Below, piece by piece: positions 1-9,178 of a stretch of DNA of 64,000 nt (the stretch's first letter is position 1; every line of letters begins with the position of its first letter). A model generated the notes under the pieces. It searched no databases, was not told where the DNA came from, and saw only the letters and a list, made by a program, of their open reading frames with translations. Position numbers and translations under genes: made by a program. The stretch lies in NCBI RefSeq assembly GCF_001642475.1, contig NW_019173958.1, positions 248,001 to 312,000 on the forward strand. Direction: 5' to 3'. The stretch is from Fonsecaea monophora. Taxonomy: Eukaryota > Ascomycota > Eurotiomycetes > Chaetothyriales > Herpotrichiellaceae.

Positions 1-1
1 G

Positions 2-808
2 GACACGCTATGCAGAGATTTGTCGGAGTGGGACACGCTATATCTCGCAGGCCGCTTACAGAAGCCTGTGAAAATTTTACGGGACAATCCAGCCGTCCGC
101 CTCGCAAATCAGGTCAACCTAATTGCCGCAGTTCGCACCGCACTGCTCCTTCTCCCCCCCGAGTTCACCGAAAAAGAACTATATTCGACCATTGCGGGAA
201 TCTCATACATGGGTGATCCACGAATGAGCATCGGTGGCGATGACCCTCGAAAGGTCGAGAATATTGTGAAGCACCAGTTACCCAATTTCCGCCGCCTGTA
301 CGCGCCATTGATTGACAACCTTCCCAACATCTCGTTTAATGATCCGGCCTGCTCAAACAGAGACTGGCTTGATGATCCAACCGTCAATGCCAACTTGGCT
401 CAAAACATGGATCCTGTAACACGAGGGCACATGGTCCGTCGTCTTCCCAACGCCTTCCGGAAGAAACTCTACTTTGAATATCAATCCAAATTCAGAATCC
501 CAAGAGGCGAGTTCAATAAGATGCTCGAGAAGACCAAAGATGAAGACCCAGATCGCATTCGTCGGCGAGAGGGCGGGCCTTTTGAGCAACGAATCGCCCA
601 AGATACCGAGGGCGGTGGATTGAGAGAGGAAGTCAAACAGGTTATTGAGCACACAATTCGGTGGCCGAGTTTTGTGCAAAGCGTGAAAGGGGCATTGACG
701 GCTGGGTGGTCGAGGAGTGTCCGGTACGCAAGGGAAAAAAGGGAGAAGGGCAAGAAGGGTGCACAGGCACTGGGGGAGGATGCCGCGAGAAAGAAAACTG
801 AACCGTAA
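2..808 (+). CDS. TAM41: Mitochondrial CDP-diacylglycerol synthase Tam41, C-terminal part (5' truncated by window)
   Basis: The reading frame is open from the first bases of the window to the TAA at 806-808, giving about 268 residues, so the N-terminal third is missing. The segments LYLAGRLQKPV, a Leu-rich FTEKELYSTIAGISYMGD stretch and the following KVENIV are characteristic of Tam41/Mmp37. This family makes CDP-diacylglycerol from phosphatidate and CTP on the matrix side of the inner mitochondrial membrane, the first step of cardiolipin synthesis. The C-terminus is basic and ends in a Lys/Arg-rich tail, usual for fungal members. The nucleotidyltransferase active-site region lies upstream of the window and cannot be checked. 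No intron is visible in this part. The next gene (MAPEG) converges on it with about 260 bp between stop codons. Identification is confident; the true start is unknown. Confidence 0.9.
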   Translation, partial: DTLCRDLSEWDTLYLAGRLQKPVKILRDNPAVRLANQVNLIAAVRTALLLLPPEFTEKELYSTIAGISYMGDPRMSIGGDDPRKVENIVKHQLPNFRRLYAPLIDNLPNISFNDPACSNRDWLDDPTVNANLAQNMDPVTRGHMVRRLPNAFRKKLYFEYQSKFRIPRGEFNKMLEKTKDEDPDRIRRREGGPFEQRIAQDTEGGGLREEVKQVIEHTIRWPSFVQSVKGALTAGWSRSVRYAREKREKGKKGAQALGEDAARKKTEP

Positions 809-1069
809 AAAATCTACATGAAGCCGGGAGCATTTTCTTGTGTGTGTTTATAAATGATGGAAACCATCTGACGAGAGAGCAGCTACTTTCCTGCGCCGTC
901 TAGAATTACTATAAAGTACAAGAGCATTTAGCAATGCCCCGAGACGAACGAGAAGGTTTTTCTTCCCTTACCGCCTTGTTCAGTGAGACATAGGTGTTCC
1001 CCCCTTACAGACCGCTGTTGCCCATGCCCACCCTGTCCCGACAGCGAGTTTGTTAGTTCAACCACCCCT

Positions 1070-1906
1070 CTACAAACTCTCTTTCTCGTCCACCTTCCCA
1101 TCGGCCCCGTCGTATCCGTTGACAAAGTTCTTCCCGGCCTTCCAGAGCACGTAGACCGGGATGCCGACGCTCCAAGTCCAGACGGCGGAGCGCAGGTAGC
1201 TGGCCGGCTCGCTGCGCACGGTCATGTACAGGATGCTGTAGAGGGTCCGGGCGACGAGATACTCTGCCGCGCAGGTGTTGAGCTCGCGGGCGTCAAGTTT
1301 AGCGTGCGTGCCTGCGATCTATATCGTGACGATGGACAAAGACACACCCATCACGTTAGTTTTTGATATGTAACATGTGGGCGGGTTTTTTTGCTGGCTG
1401 TTTTGCATGGATAGACAGGATTTGGACTGGAATGAAAGCAGGTGGAGCACGACAAACAAAGGAAGGCACAGGAGGATCCGAAAGGAGTGGGGTGGGTGCG
1501 TGCATGTGGGGAGGTGGGAGATGTGAAATAAGCCAGGGGCCAGAGTCAAGGGGCTGGTTCATACCATCGCAGCCGCAAACAGGGGAAACCCCTCCAACGC
1601 ATTCAGATGGCATCCCCGGGCACGCCAGAGCACGTCGGCCGTGGCCTTGGGCAGCGTCGGCGCCAGCGTCGCGAGCTGGGCCCGTGGCACCAGGTTGGAG
1701 TAGGCGTAGCCTGATGCCTTCATCAGTTTGGAGAAGAGGTACAAGTGCGGCGGCACTGAGAGCATGTACGCCATGGGCACCGAGTGGAGCGCAAAGGCGT
1801 AGGAGGAGAAGTAGGTCGATGTCCTGCTGACGGGCAGGGTCCCTGCCTTGGCCCGGATGGTGGCATCGGAGACGGCAGGGTCGGTATGCATCATGGAAGA
1901 AGACAT
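1070..1906 (-). CDS. MAPEG-family integral membrane protein, two exons
   Basis: Two exons on the minus strand give 196 residues: exon 1 is 1906-1565 and exon 2 is 1318-1070. The 246-bp intron has a GTATGA donor and an ATATAG acceptor. Joining gives the MAPEG-type core: a Trp-Arg-Ala-Arg-Gly stretch, then HLNALEGFPLFAAAM, then IAGTHAKLDARELN and a conserved R-x-L-Y-x-x-L-Y segment. Four hydrophobic helices can be seen. MAPEG proteins are small four-helix membrane proteins that include microsomal glutathione transferases and eicosanoid enzymes; most fungal ones have unknown substrates. The start was chosen at the first Met (MSSSMMHTD) after a CA-repeat leader, because the upstream in-frame residues are only translated microsatellite. 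The intron is longer than most in this window. Substrate and function are not predictable from sequence. Confidence 0.85.
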
Positions 1907-2344
1907 GATATGGGCGTATGTTGACGGTGAAGGATGGCCACGGGGCGGGATTTGAAACGAGACAGGTTGTTTTGTGCAACGAACGACGTTTGTCCTCTCT
2001 CTCGCACACACACGCACACACACGCACACACATATATACGCCAGGGTTCATTATGCACCGATAGACACCCAAGACATGCTTGCGTTATGCTACCGGCGAC
2101 AGCATAACGTACATCACGCATCTCTTCGTTAGTGGTTGGACACGCGGCCTATCAGAGTGGGGCTTCGTGACAAGACGCGCGAAGATTTATATCATTAACT
2201 TAGCTGGTTCGGTTCGTTGCATGCAGTGTAATTGATATGTGAATATCTTACAGTCCAGACGTAACTCGGCAGGTTGCTGTCACTTTTAGCGGTCAGTGCC
2301 GCCGCTTTTTAAAGAGGTCGCCTAGATGTCGCCTGGATCCACAA

Positions 2345-2352
2345 CCACGTGG
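2345..2352. promoter_or_regulatory. CCACGTGG palindrome (bHLH/bZIP-type E/G-box)
   Basis: CCACGTGG lies about 20 bp upstream of the TATA box and about 135 bp upstream of the ATG at 2485. CACGTG is bound by Cbf1-like bHLH factors in fungi. Function here is inferred only from position. Confidence 0.35.
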
Positions 2353-2371
2353 CGGCTAGTCCGTACGCGTC

Positions 2372-2379
2372 TATATAAA
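2372..2379 (+). promoter_or_regulatory. TATA box (TATATAAA) of the coiled-coil gene
   Basis: TATATAAA is 106 bp upstream of the ATG at 2485, followed by an AC-rich leader typical of fungal 5'UTRs. It is one of the few clear TATA boxes near a start in this window. Confidence 0.55.
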
Positions 2380-2484
2380 CATCCAACAGACAGCAAACAA
2401 GAAAGAATATTTCTACCATCTATCACCCCATCGTTCATCGCTCCCCTGAAGCATCACTCTATCATTCATGATCAGCATCACAAG

Positions 2485-3275
2485 ATGGCGAGCCAAAACC
2501 CTTTCGGCCCTCAACCAGATTTCGACCTCATTGCCGATGAGCTTAGGAAGACGCAAAATCTCCCTGCGGTGACCAATGGCGACCGAATTCTAGCTCAGAT
2601 TCAAGCCCTTCATCAAGAATTCACAGTATTTCGTCAAGAATCTGCAGAATTTCGTCAAGAGGCTGCAGAATTTCGTCAAGAAACTGGTCGGGAATTCGCA
2701 GCCATTCGTCAAGAGCTTACAGAATTTCGTCAAGAAACTGGTCGAGAATTCACAGCCGTTCGTCGAGACATCGCAGGTGATCGTCGAGACATCATAGGTC
2801 TTCGTGAAGACGTCGGAGGCACTCGTGAGGACATCACAGGCATTCGTGAACACGTCACAGGTCTTCGTGAAGACGTCGGAGGCATTCGTGAAGACATCAC
2901 AGGTCTTCGTGAAGACGTCGGAGGCATTAACCTGGCGATACGCGCATCGTATGTACATATATACCTCTCCATCCCTTGGATATTGACTGTACTAATTTCT
3001 ATAGGAATCACAACAATACAGCTCGAGTCCAAAACACGTACCTTGCAACCAGCTCGGACCCTCTTTCACCATTCGTCAATGCCTCGACTGCAGACCCTAT
3101 CCCAAACTTTCCTAGATCACCACAGGAACTTGGGCAATTGACTACGAACCGCATTAATCTTATCTTGCGACAGCTAGATCTTGCCCCTGGCCCAGGGGTG
3201 GATCTGGCGACAAAGAAGCAGATGCTGAGAGTGCATATTGGGTTGACAGAGGTCGCCGGCCGATCGCCTCCCTGA
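2485..3275 (+). CDS. Fungal heptad-repeat coiled-coil protein, two exons
   Basis: Exon 1 is 2485-2948 and exon 2 is 3005-3275. The 56-bp intron has a GTATGT donor, a TACTAAT branch-like motif and an ATAG acceptor. The product has 244 residues. Residues about 49-147 are roughly 13 tandem seven-residue units of two kinds, FRQE-type and LREDVGG/IREDITG-type, encoded by a 21-nt repeat. They predict one long amphipathic coiled coil. The C-terminal part (RNHNNTARVQNTY, then a pattern with nFPrSPqELgqL and a final IGL motif) resembles a domain I associate with many fungal proteins of unknown role. The start MASQNPFGPQ was chosen because it follows the TATA box and leader; the longer in-frame extension is leader sequence. 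No signal peptide or membrane segment is seen. Function is unknown. Confidence 0.72.
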
Positions 3276-3651
3276 CAATGACACAGGTCTAGTGAATTCA
3301 AGGGAGGGTGGGAGGCGCTTGAGATAACATGTCCAGTAGGGAAAGGGGAGATGCTCAGGATAATAACCCGAAAGTCCGGTAATGAAAGGGAGGCGTTTGA
3401 GACAACAGCATCGGAGGTCAGAAACAAAGGTTCAAAGGCTCAGGGGCATGGGCATGGGCAGGGGCATGGATCAAAATTGTTTTGTAATGATGAGCTACGA
3501 TCAATGAGCACCAAATTCATGAGTTGAACGAGCAGTGAACTTCACTGCAATCACTTTCCAAGAACAGATTCACTGTCCGTCCTCGCTCTCACAATAAGGA
3601 CAACATGTCCGACGTCCTTTATGGTAGTATGATTTGCCTCCACGTCTCTTG
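3276..3651. other. Short intergenic region between convergent genes
   Basis: It contains a small degenerate GGGCAT repeat near 3441-3470. Nothing else is recognised. Confidence 0.5.
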
Positions 3652-4040
3652 TCACAAACCATACCCACCCTTTTCATTCTTCCCTTTCCTCTCCCCCCGG
3701 TTGAGCACCTCTTTACTTGTCAGGTTGCCTACGCCTTCGAGCAAGCCACCCTTGCCGAACTGCCCGCCTACCCCGTTATTAACGTCGTCCTGGATGGCGT
3801 CTACGTTCTCGTCGCCGGTGATTTTGGTCTTGCCCAGGTTATCTACGTCGCAGTTCAGTCAGCAAAGGAGCACACCAAAACGGGGTAGGAGCCCTTGGCG
3901 GTGGGTGAAGTGTTCTAGTGTCTCGTACCTTTGGCGACATAGCTGGTCTTGTTCTCCCCAAACCAGCCGAGGACTTTGTCTTCAATCCACGGCACCCACG
4001 ACTCGTATTGCTTGTTGTACCAGTTCTTTGCGCCTTCCAT
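3652..4040 (-). CDS. Small conserved hydrophilic fungal protein, two exons
   Basis: Exon 1 is 4040-3929 and exon 2 is 3842-3652. The 86-bp intron has a GTACGA donor and a GTAG acceptor. The product has 100 residues and starts MEGAKNWYNKQYESW. The segments WVPWIEDK, TSYVAKDNLGKTKITG, VDAIQDDVNNGVGGQFG and an ERKGKNEKGGYG C-terminus match, from memory, a small protein found widely in Pezizomycotina and usually annotated hypothetical. It is rich in Gly, Asn, Lys and Asp and has no signal peptide or membrane helix, a composition reminiscent of stress-type hydrophilic proteins; that resemblance is only compositional. The gene is easy to miss because each exon is short. Its stop lies 376 bp from the stop of the convergent coiled-coil gene. 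Confidence 0.75.
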
Positions 4041-4964
4041 GACGTAGTGAGCGTTCAGCGGGGGAATTGAAACGCGCTTCTGCCGCTGGGGATGTGCTAT
4101 AAGGCTATCGCTGGTGCAGCCCCAAAGAAAAGTTAAATGGAGGCCTCTGGGGGAGACTATGGGAAGTTTTGGTTCGTTCTTGATGGGGTTTGCGTGGGCA
4201 AGACAAATACCGAGTCAGCCAGAGACGGGCACATCAAATACCATATAGAGCCTTGGAATGAGGGACGATCACGCATGCAGAAATGCCCGTTGGAGCCACA
4301 TGGGCAGTATGATGCCATCATGTGCGAAAAGAGAGGCATGTGGCACGGGAGGCTGGCTGGGGGTCTGTGTGGCTGGTACGTCACCTCGATCTAAACATGT
4401 TTGTGATCCTACAGGCATGGCTTCTCATTGGGCAGAATCAAGTTCTCTTGTAAAAAGGAAACTGGAAGAGAACAAGGGATGCAGTGCAAATGGAAAAGAC
4501 GTGGATGGTTTGGTGTGGTGGGTGGAGGTGAGCGATGACGTAGTTGGTTAGTTGGTGCAAGGGTTACCCCTGCTCTCACAAGTCCTAGACACGCGCGACA
4601 CGGTGAAGTCGACAGGCGCCTGAAAATCGGGCATCAGGCTGAAGAGCCGGTCAGGGAAAGACAAATTATTTTCCTCTATCGAAAAACCCACTGGGAAATC
4701 AATTCTCCCAGAGTAAAGTGGCCCGAAAAGGGAAAAGCGGGGGTGCTCCCATGCACCCTCCATGACAGGTCCGAAAACTCCTGTCAATACCAGTCGAGAA
4801 GCCACAAGGGGTAAGTTGATGCGCCAATAATATACAACAAAGGTCCATGGTAGAGGACAAGACCTGCCTCAGATTCCACACGCCGGGGAAAAAAGTGAAG
4901 AGACACCAGCAGCCCCATAGCCTAACGCAACATCAAGAAATCCATTATGGTCTGTGGATGAGCC
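4041..4964. other. Intergenic region, no recognised gene
   Basis: Only short overlapping frames occur on both strands with no family resemblance. It contains the promoter of the small hydrophilic protein at its left end. Confidence 0.5.
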
Positions 4965-5927
4965 TCATCGACTATGACCAGCCCAAGTCACATCTGGGTG
5001 CCCCGTTTCAAAGGGCCTGGCCAGGCCGATGGGGATGTTGCCTTCAGTTTTTGGCTCGTATGTTGCTCCATGGGATCCGTGGCCATTCTGATACGCGTGG
5101 CCATTCTCATACGGATGGCGGTTGTGCTCATCCATCTCTCGTCGAAGAGAGGCTGGGTTGGACATTGGGTTGGAGGTGGGGGTGGGGTTGGAGCAAGAAC
5201 TGCACTGCATTGCTGGCTGAGACTGAGGTTCGAACCCGGGCATGTCAACTTCCCCCCCACAATTTCCGACAATGTAGATAATGGCTTCAGTGACCGCTTG
5301 CTTCTCTTGTGGTGATGGGTTATGCACATCAATAGGGGCATTGTGAGCGGCGCCGCAACTATGAATGTGGCTCACTGGCCGTGGTTCAAGCGGGCTGTGT
5401 TGAGACATAGCTCTGAGTCCTTCCGGACCAAGTCTGACGGATATACCGTTCCTGCGGAGCACCACAATATGCTCGTATATGGGCATGTAAGGGACACCAG
5501 CTGAGAGAGTCCAAGCTAGGGCTGGGCGTTCTGTTGTTGATCGAAAGGAATCCGAACGGTGGCGAAACGTGCTCTCTCTTCGCTGAGGTCTGGAGTTGGG
5601 AGGCGGCGAACTTGGTCTGTCATCATCGTCGTGTCGGACAGGCTCCTTGAATATTTTGTATGCCTCGTGTTGATAGCCTGAGACTGGAGTCACGGACGAA
5701 TATTCACTCTGTGACCTGGTATCATCATTATCATGATGCTTTCTGCCAGTCGACCGAATTTCACTGTGTTTCGGCTTAGCATGGATAAGTTTTTTAGAAG
5801 AGTTGTTGCTGGGCATGTTGGCTATGGCCTCGAAATCTTTAACTTGTTGTCTGTTTCTTCGGGGGAAATGAGAGTCGATCAAGGAGTGGTTGCGAAAGCA
5901 CAGAGTGCCTGAGGAAAGCAGCTCCAT
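4965..5927 (-). CDS. Hypothetical protein, low-complexity, single exon
   Basis: An uninterrupted frame of 320 residues runs from an ATG at 5927 to a TGA at 4967-4965. An alternative start is the Met at 5816 (MPSNNSSKK), which drops a Cys-containing leader. The protein is hydrophilic and rich in Ser, Pro, Arg, His and Asn. The more ordered middle contains GVPYMPIYEHIVVLRRNGI. The C-terminal part repeats NGHAYQNGHG-like residues encoded by short tandem DNA repeats. I do not recognise the family. It is probably disordered. An unrecognised intron could alter the model. Confidence that it is a real gene is moderate. Confidence 0.45.
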   Translation of the reverse strand: MELLSSGTLCFRNHSLIDSHFPRRNRQQVKDFEAIANMPSNNSSKKLIHAKPKHSEIRSTGRKHHDNDDTRSQSEYSSVTPVSGYQHEAYKIFKEPVRHDDDDRPSSPPPNSRPQRRESTFRHRSDSFRSTTERPALAWTLSAGVPYMPIYEHIVVLRRNGISVRLGPEGLRAMSQHSPLEPRPVSHIHSCGAAHNAPIDVHNPSPQEKQAVTEAIIYIVGNCGGEVDMPGFEPQSQPAMQCSSCSNPTPTSNPMSNPASLRREMDEHNRHPYENGHAYQNGHGSHGATYEPKTEGNIPIGLARPFETGHPDVTWAGHSR

Positions 5928-7069
5928 GTTATAGACTGGTTCAGTGGTTAGAGGCAGTACAAGGCAACTGGCAAGGCTGAGCGATACAACTAGGACTTCC
6001 TGCACGTTGCCCTGCGGAAAAGGTCTGGACACGCATGTCAGAAATGCGCCGCAGTCTGCCTATTACGACAGGGGTTAAAGCTGCCCGGTTAGTGAGGGCT
6101 GGAATATCAGGCCAATCGAGCCTGGAGATAACGGAAGCCACAGAGACTTGGAGAGTGACGTGGCTTGAGCATGATCACGCGCTGTTAGAAATGGTACTTC
6201 GGGGTAATAAGGACAGCGTAGGGGAGTTCCGGGACGTTACACAGACGTAAATGGGGGGGTGTGAGAGCACCTTGCTTCCCAGTCACTGTACAGACATGCC
6301 GGGCGCGGGCGCTTGCAAGGGTGAAGCCTCACCTTTAGGCGAGACTTGATAGGAGTTCTGCTGCAGTGGCGCCTTGGTAACTAGGCGGTTACAAAAGGGA
6401 TGGATGGAATTGGGCAAGACAAACAGCTGCACATCCCAACTCGATGGATGAGAAGATGTTGTGGTTGATGCAAGGCAAACACAGAGGAGGTAGCCTTCAA
6501 AAGACGAGAAAATTGGGAGATTCAAATGACGAGGTTGTTCATGTGCCCGTCACGTGCGTTATTAATCACGTGATGTCTATCGCGGCATTTCCTCCGCACG
6601 ACACCGTCGGTCGGCATTTCCTGTTTTCCTCAATCTCTCCACAATCTCAACAACCGAGACAGACGAAAAGATGCTGCTGCAAGGGTCCTCCACCTTTCAC
6701 AAGCATCTCCACCCCTTTGATCGCCAGGCATCGGTCTCTGCACCGACATACACCGGGTGGCCATTGGCATTTAACCGTAAGAGAACGACACGAAACATGT
6801 GTCGGCAAGTACTTATTTGACGAGAATCTTGACTACCTTTCCCTTCTCAGGCATCGCTCACTTGATTGATGTCCCTTTTGACCGTTGCTTTTGCCCTGCT
6901 TCTTGAACAAGAGACATCCGCGTTGAAGGTAGCGCGCCAAAAACGTCATCTATATGACTCGGCAGTTGTGACCCTGTTCCTGTTCAGAGTCCAAGGTCTT
7001 CACATACCCTGACGAGTATCTATCTACCTGTCTCGCTCTCCAGAACTATCATATACCAGTCAGGCGACA
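5928..7069. other. Intergenic/promoter region of the dehydrogenase gene
   Basis: It holds two CACGTG palindromes (listed) and a CT-rich leader. A possible 5'UTR intron (GTAAGA donor near 6777, TTCTCAG acceptor near 6850) can be drawn, but nothing confirms it. Confidence 0.4.
6551..6572. promoter_or_regulatory. Pair of CACGTG palindromes 16 bp apart
   Basis: CACGTG occurs at 6551-6556 and again, within ATCACGTGAT, at 6567-6572, about 500 bp upstream of the dehydrogenase ATG. Two such sites about one and a half helical turns apart suggest a bHLH (Cbf1/SREBP-type) target. They could equally belong to another transcript start. Confidence 0.35.
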
Positions 7070-8494
7070 ATGGCGGTCATGTCAACGGCAAACCAGTTCC
7101 CCCAAGTGGGCTTCATCGGTCTCGGAGCAATGGGGTTTGCCATGTCAACGCACCTGGTCAGGACCGGCTTCCCAGTCACAGGGTTCGACATCTACGGACC
7201 AACGCTGGACCGTTGGCAGGCAACGTGTGACGAGATCCCAGAGTCCCGCGCCAAAGCTGCCAGCTCGCCCGCAGAAGCTGTCAGAAACGCTGCAGTCGTT
7301 TGTCTGATGGTCGCAAACCACCATCACGTCCACTCCGCACTATTCGACGATAATGGAGCGGTCCACGCCCTGCCCAAGGACTGTACGGTCATAATCCACG
7401 CCACTATACCCCCTACACAGCCATCTACCGTACGTGAGCGGCTGACGAGTGAATTTCACCGTCCGGATGTTCGCCTCATTGATGCACCTGTGTCTGGTGG
7501 CGTCGCAAGATCAGTCAACGGCACGTTGACTATCATGGTATCCTCGGACGACATGAAGAATCTCCAAGAAAGCAGCGCCAAATCGGTCCTCGAGAATGTC
7601 GCCAGTAAGGGCACGACGCTGTTCCCCATCCCTGGCGGCCTCGGCGCGGGACAGTCGGCCAAGGCGCTGAACCAGGTCATGTGCGGGATCCATATCCCCT
7701 CGGCGTCAGAAATCATGGGCCTAGCGGCGATCAATGGCGTCGATACACAGAAGTTCTACGACGCGCTGACCACCAAGGACGCTTCAACGGGGAAGACGCC
7801 CTTGGGCTGGAGCTGGATGTTTGAGAACCGCGGTCCGCGGATGCTGAGCGCGTCCCCACCCATGGCTTCTGCGACCGCCATCATCAACAAAGACGTGGGC
7901 ATTATCCGCGACGAGGAGGTGCGGCTAAGCGTCGAGCTACCGCTACTCAACGCAGCTAGCGAGGTCATCACGCAGGTGATGAAGACGCACGCTGCCGCCG
8001 ACGACAGCTGCATTGCGCAGTACTACCTCGGGTTCGACTCAGACCGGGCTGATCTGGTAGTGCAACGGGCCGGGAACCCTGTTGCGGCGATGGGTGACGA
8101 AGATGCCCAGCAGCGCATGATCCGGATGCTAGCCACAGCGCACGCCGTTATACACCTGGTGTCAGCGTACGAGACGACGCAGTTCGCCCGCGCGCTGGAC
8201 TTGATGCGTCCCGAGCAGAAGAAACAGTGGTTCAACATCATCTCGGGTGCTGCTGGTGGTAGCACGGTCTTCTCCGAGGTCATCCCGCGCGCCGTGGCCT
8301 TGGACGAAGCCACCACCGCTGGCGACGGGAGCAGCATTGAGGCTGCCTTCCGCAAGTACGCGCGCGACAGGTTTGGTGGCGCCGCCGACATCGTGCCCAA
8401 GATCACCGAGGTCATTGACGGCGCCAAGAGGCAGCAATACGAGCCCAAGCTGCTGGAGGCCGCGCTGGCGAATCTGAAGACCTTGCTTGGTTAA
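7070..8494 (+). CDS. 3-hydroxyisobutyrate/L-threonate dehydrogenase-like beta-hydroxyacid dehydrogenase
   Basis: A single exon encodes 474 residues. The Rossmann NAD(P)-binding motif GFIGLGAMG is at residues 14-22. The substrate-binding DAPVSGG is near 138-144. The catalytic helix GAGQSAKALNQ carries the expected Lys198 and Asn201. These are the hallmarks of the HIBADH family, which oxidises 3-hydroxyisobutyrate, L-threonate or tartronate semialdehyde-type substrates with NAD(P). Family members are about 290-310 residues. This one has roughly 150 extra C-terminal residues that look like a second helical NAD_binding_11-type domain (see findings). There is no mitochondrial presequence, so a cytosolic role is likely. 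A second Met at codon 4 is an alternative start. The gene is intronless, looks GC-richer than its flanks and is isolated next to a gene-poor stretch. Exact substrate is unknown. Confidence 0.88.
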   Translation: MAVMSTANQFPQVGFIGLGAMGFAMSTHLVRTGFPVTGFDIYGPTLDRWQATCDEIPESRAKAASSPAEAVRNAAVVCLMVANHHHVHSALFDDNGAVHALPKDCTVIIHATIPPTQPSTVRERLTSEFHRPDVRLIDAPVSGGVARSVNGTLTIMVSSDDMKNLQESSAKSVLENVASKGTTLFPIPGGLGAGQSAKALNQVMCGIHIPSASEIMGLAAINGVDTQKFYDALTTKDASTGKTPLGWSWMFENRGPRMLSASPPMASATAIINKDVGIIRDEEVRLSVELPLLNAASEVITQVMKTHAAADDSCIAQYYLGFDSDRADLVVQRAGNPVAAMGDEDAQQRMIRMLATAHAVIHLVSAYETTQFARALDLMRPEQKKQWFNIISGAAGGSTVFSEVIPRAVALDEATTAGDGSSIEAAFRKYARDRFGGAADIVPKITEVIDGAKRQQYEPKLLEAALANLKTLLG

Positions 8495-8851
8495 GTCACT
8501 CTAGGGACAGTCTCGATTGGAGAGCTTTTGTGACGGTTCGAGCAGGACAATACTGCCGAGAGACGCTACCTCACGAATGCCTCGAATCGAAAGGCGGTAT
8601 CACTTGTAATCGATTTTATCCTATCCCACCGTCTACCTACCTATCCACCTATCTATCTGGTTTATCAACGTTTTGCGGATCGCGAAGGGAATGGCACAAG
8701 GTACGAGGTAATGACATGACGCTGCTACACTGCACTACTCTACACTTCACATGGCAATTACACTTTCAAATGGCGCCTTGGTCTCTGTTTCTAAGCCCCC
8801 CTTTTTGGGATGAGAGATATGAATTGGTTGGTTCATGACGACGGGCGTAAC

Positions 8852-8955
8852 ACAGACAGACAGACAGAAAGAGATATACACACATATATACATGCCTAGA
8901 TATACCTATGTAGGTATACACTCATGTATGTACGTATGTATCCATGCCCGACTGC
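8852..8955. repeat. (CAGA)n, (CA)n and ATGTATGT-type microsatellites
   Basis: A run of CAGACAGACAGACAGA is followed by ACACATATATACA and ATGTATGTACGTATGTAT-type repeats. This is simple-sequence DNA downstream of the dehydrogenase gene. Confidence 0.7.
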
Positions 8956-9021
8956 TCCGCGAGACACGTCTTCTGACCACGCATCTTTTTATCTGCACTC
9001 TTCCATTCAAATTCCGCTGCT

Positions 9022-9068
9022 GGATAGCTAGATAGCTAGATAGCTGGCTAGCTGGCTAGCTACCTAGG
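9022..9068. repeat. (TAGATAGC)/(TAGCTGGC) tandem repeat
   Basis: GATAGCTA units followed by GGCTAGCT units make a partly palindromic tandem array of about 45 bp. Confidence 0.75.
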
Positions 9069-9130
9069 TTCAAGCTGATATTTAGCTCAAACTAGACAGC
9101 GACAGCCGCCAGCGGTGCCTTGATGGTGTG

Positions 9131-9178
9131 TCTGCGTCTGCGTCTGCGTCCACGTCCACGTCCACGTCCACGTCCACC
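9131..9178. repeat. Hexanucleotide array (TCTGCG)n then (TCCACG)n
   Basis: About three TCTGCG units pass directly into about five TCCACG units. The switch of unit within one array suggests spread of a point-mutated unit by slippage. Confidence 0.8.

Larger units (their letters stand above)
1907..2484. other. Intergenic region with CA repeats and a promoter
   Basis: A (CA)n stretch sits near 2006-2032, just upstream of the MAPEG start. The right half is the promoter of the coiled-coil gene and holds a CACGTG palindrome and a TATA box, listed separately. No gene is seen. Confidence 0.6.

Noticed and set aside
5220..5240. GGTTCGAACC resembling a tRNA T-arm
   Set aside because: No acceptor stem, D-arm or anticodon arm can be folded around it, and it lies inside a long open frame.
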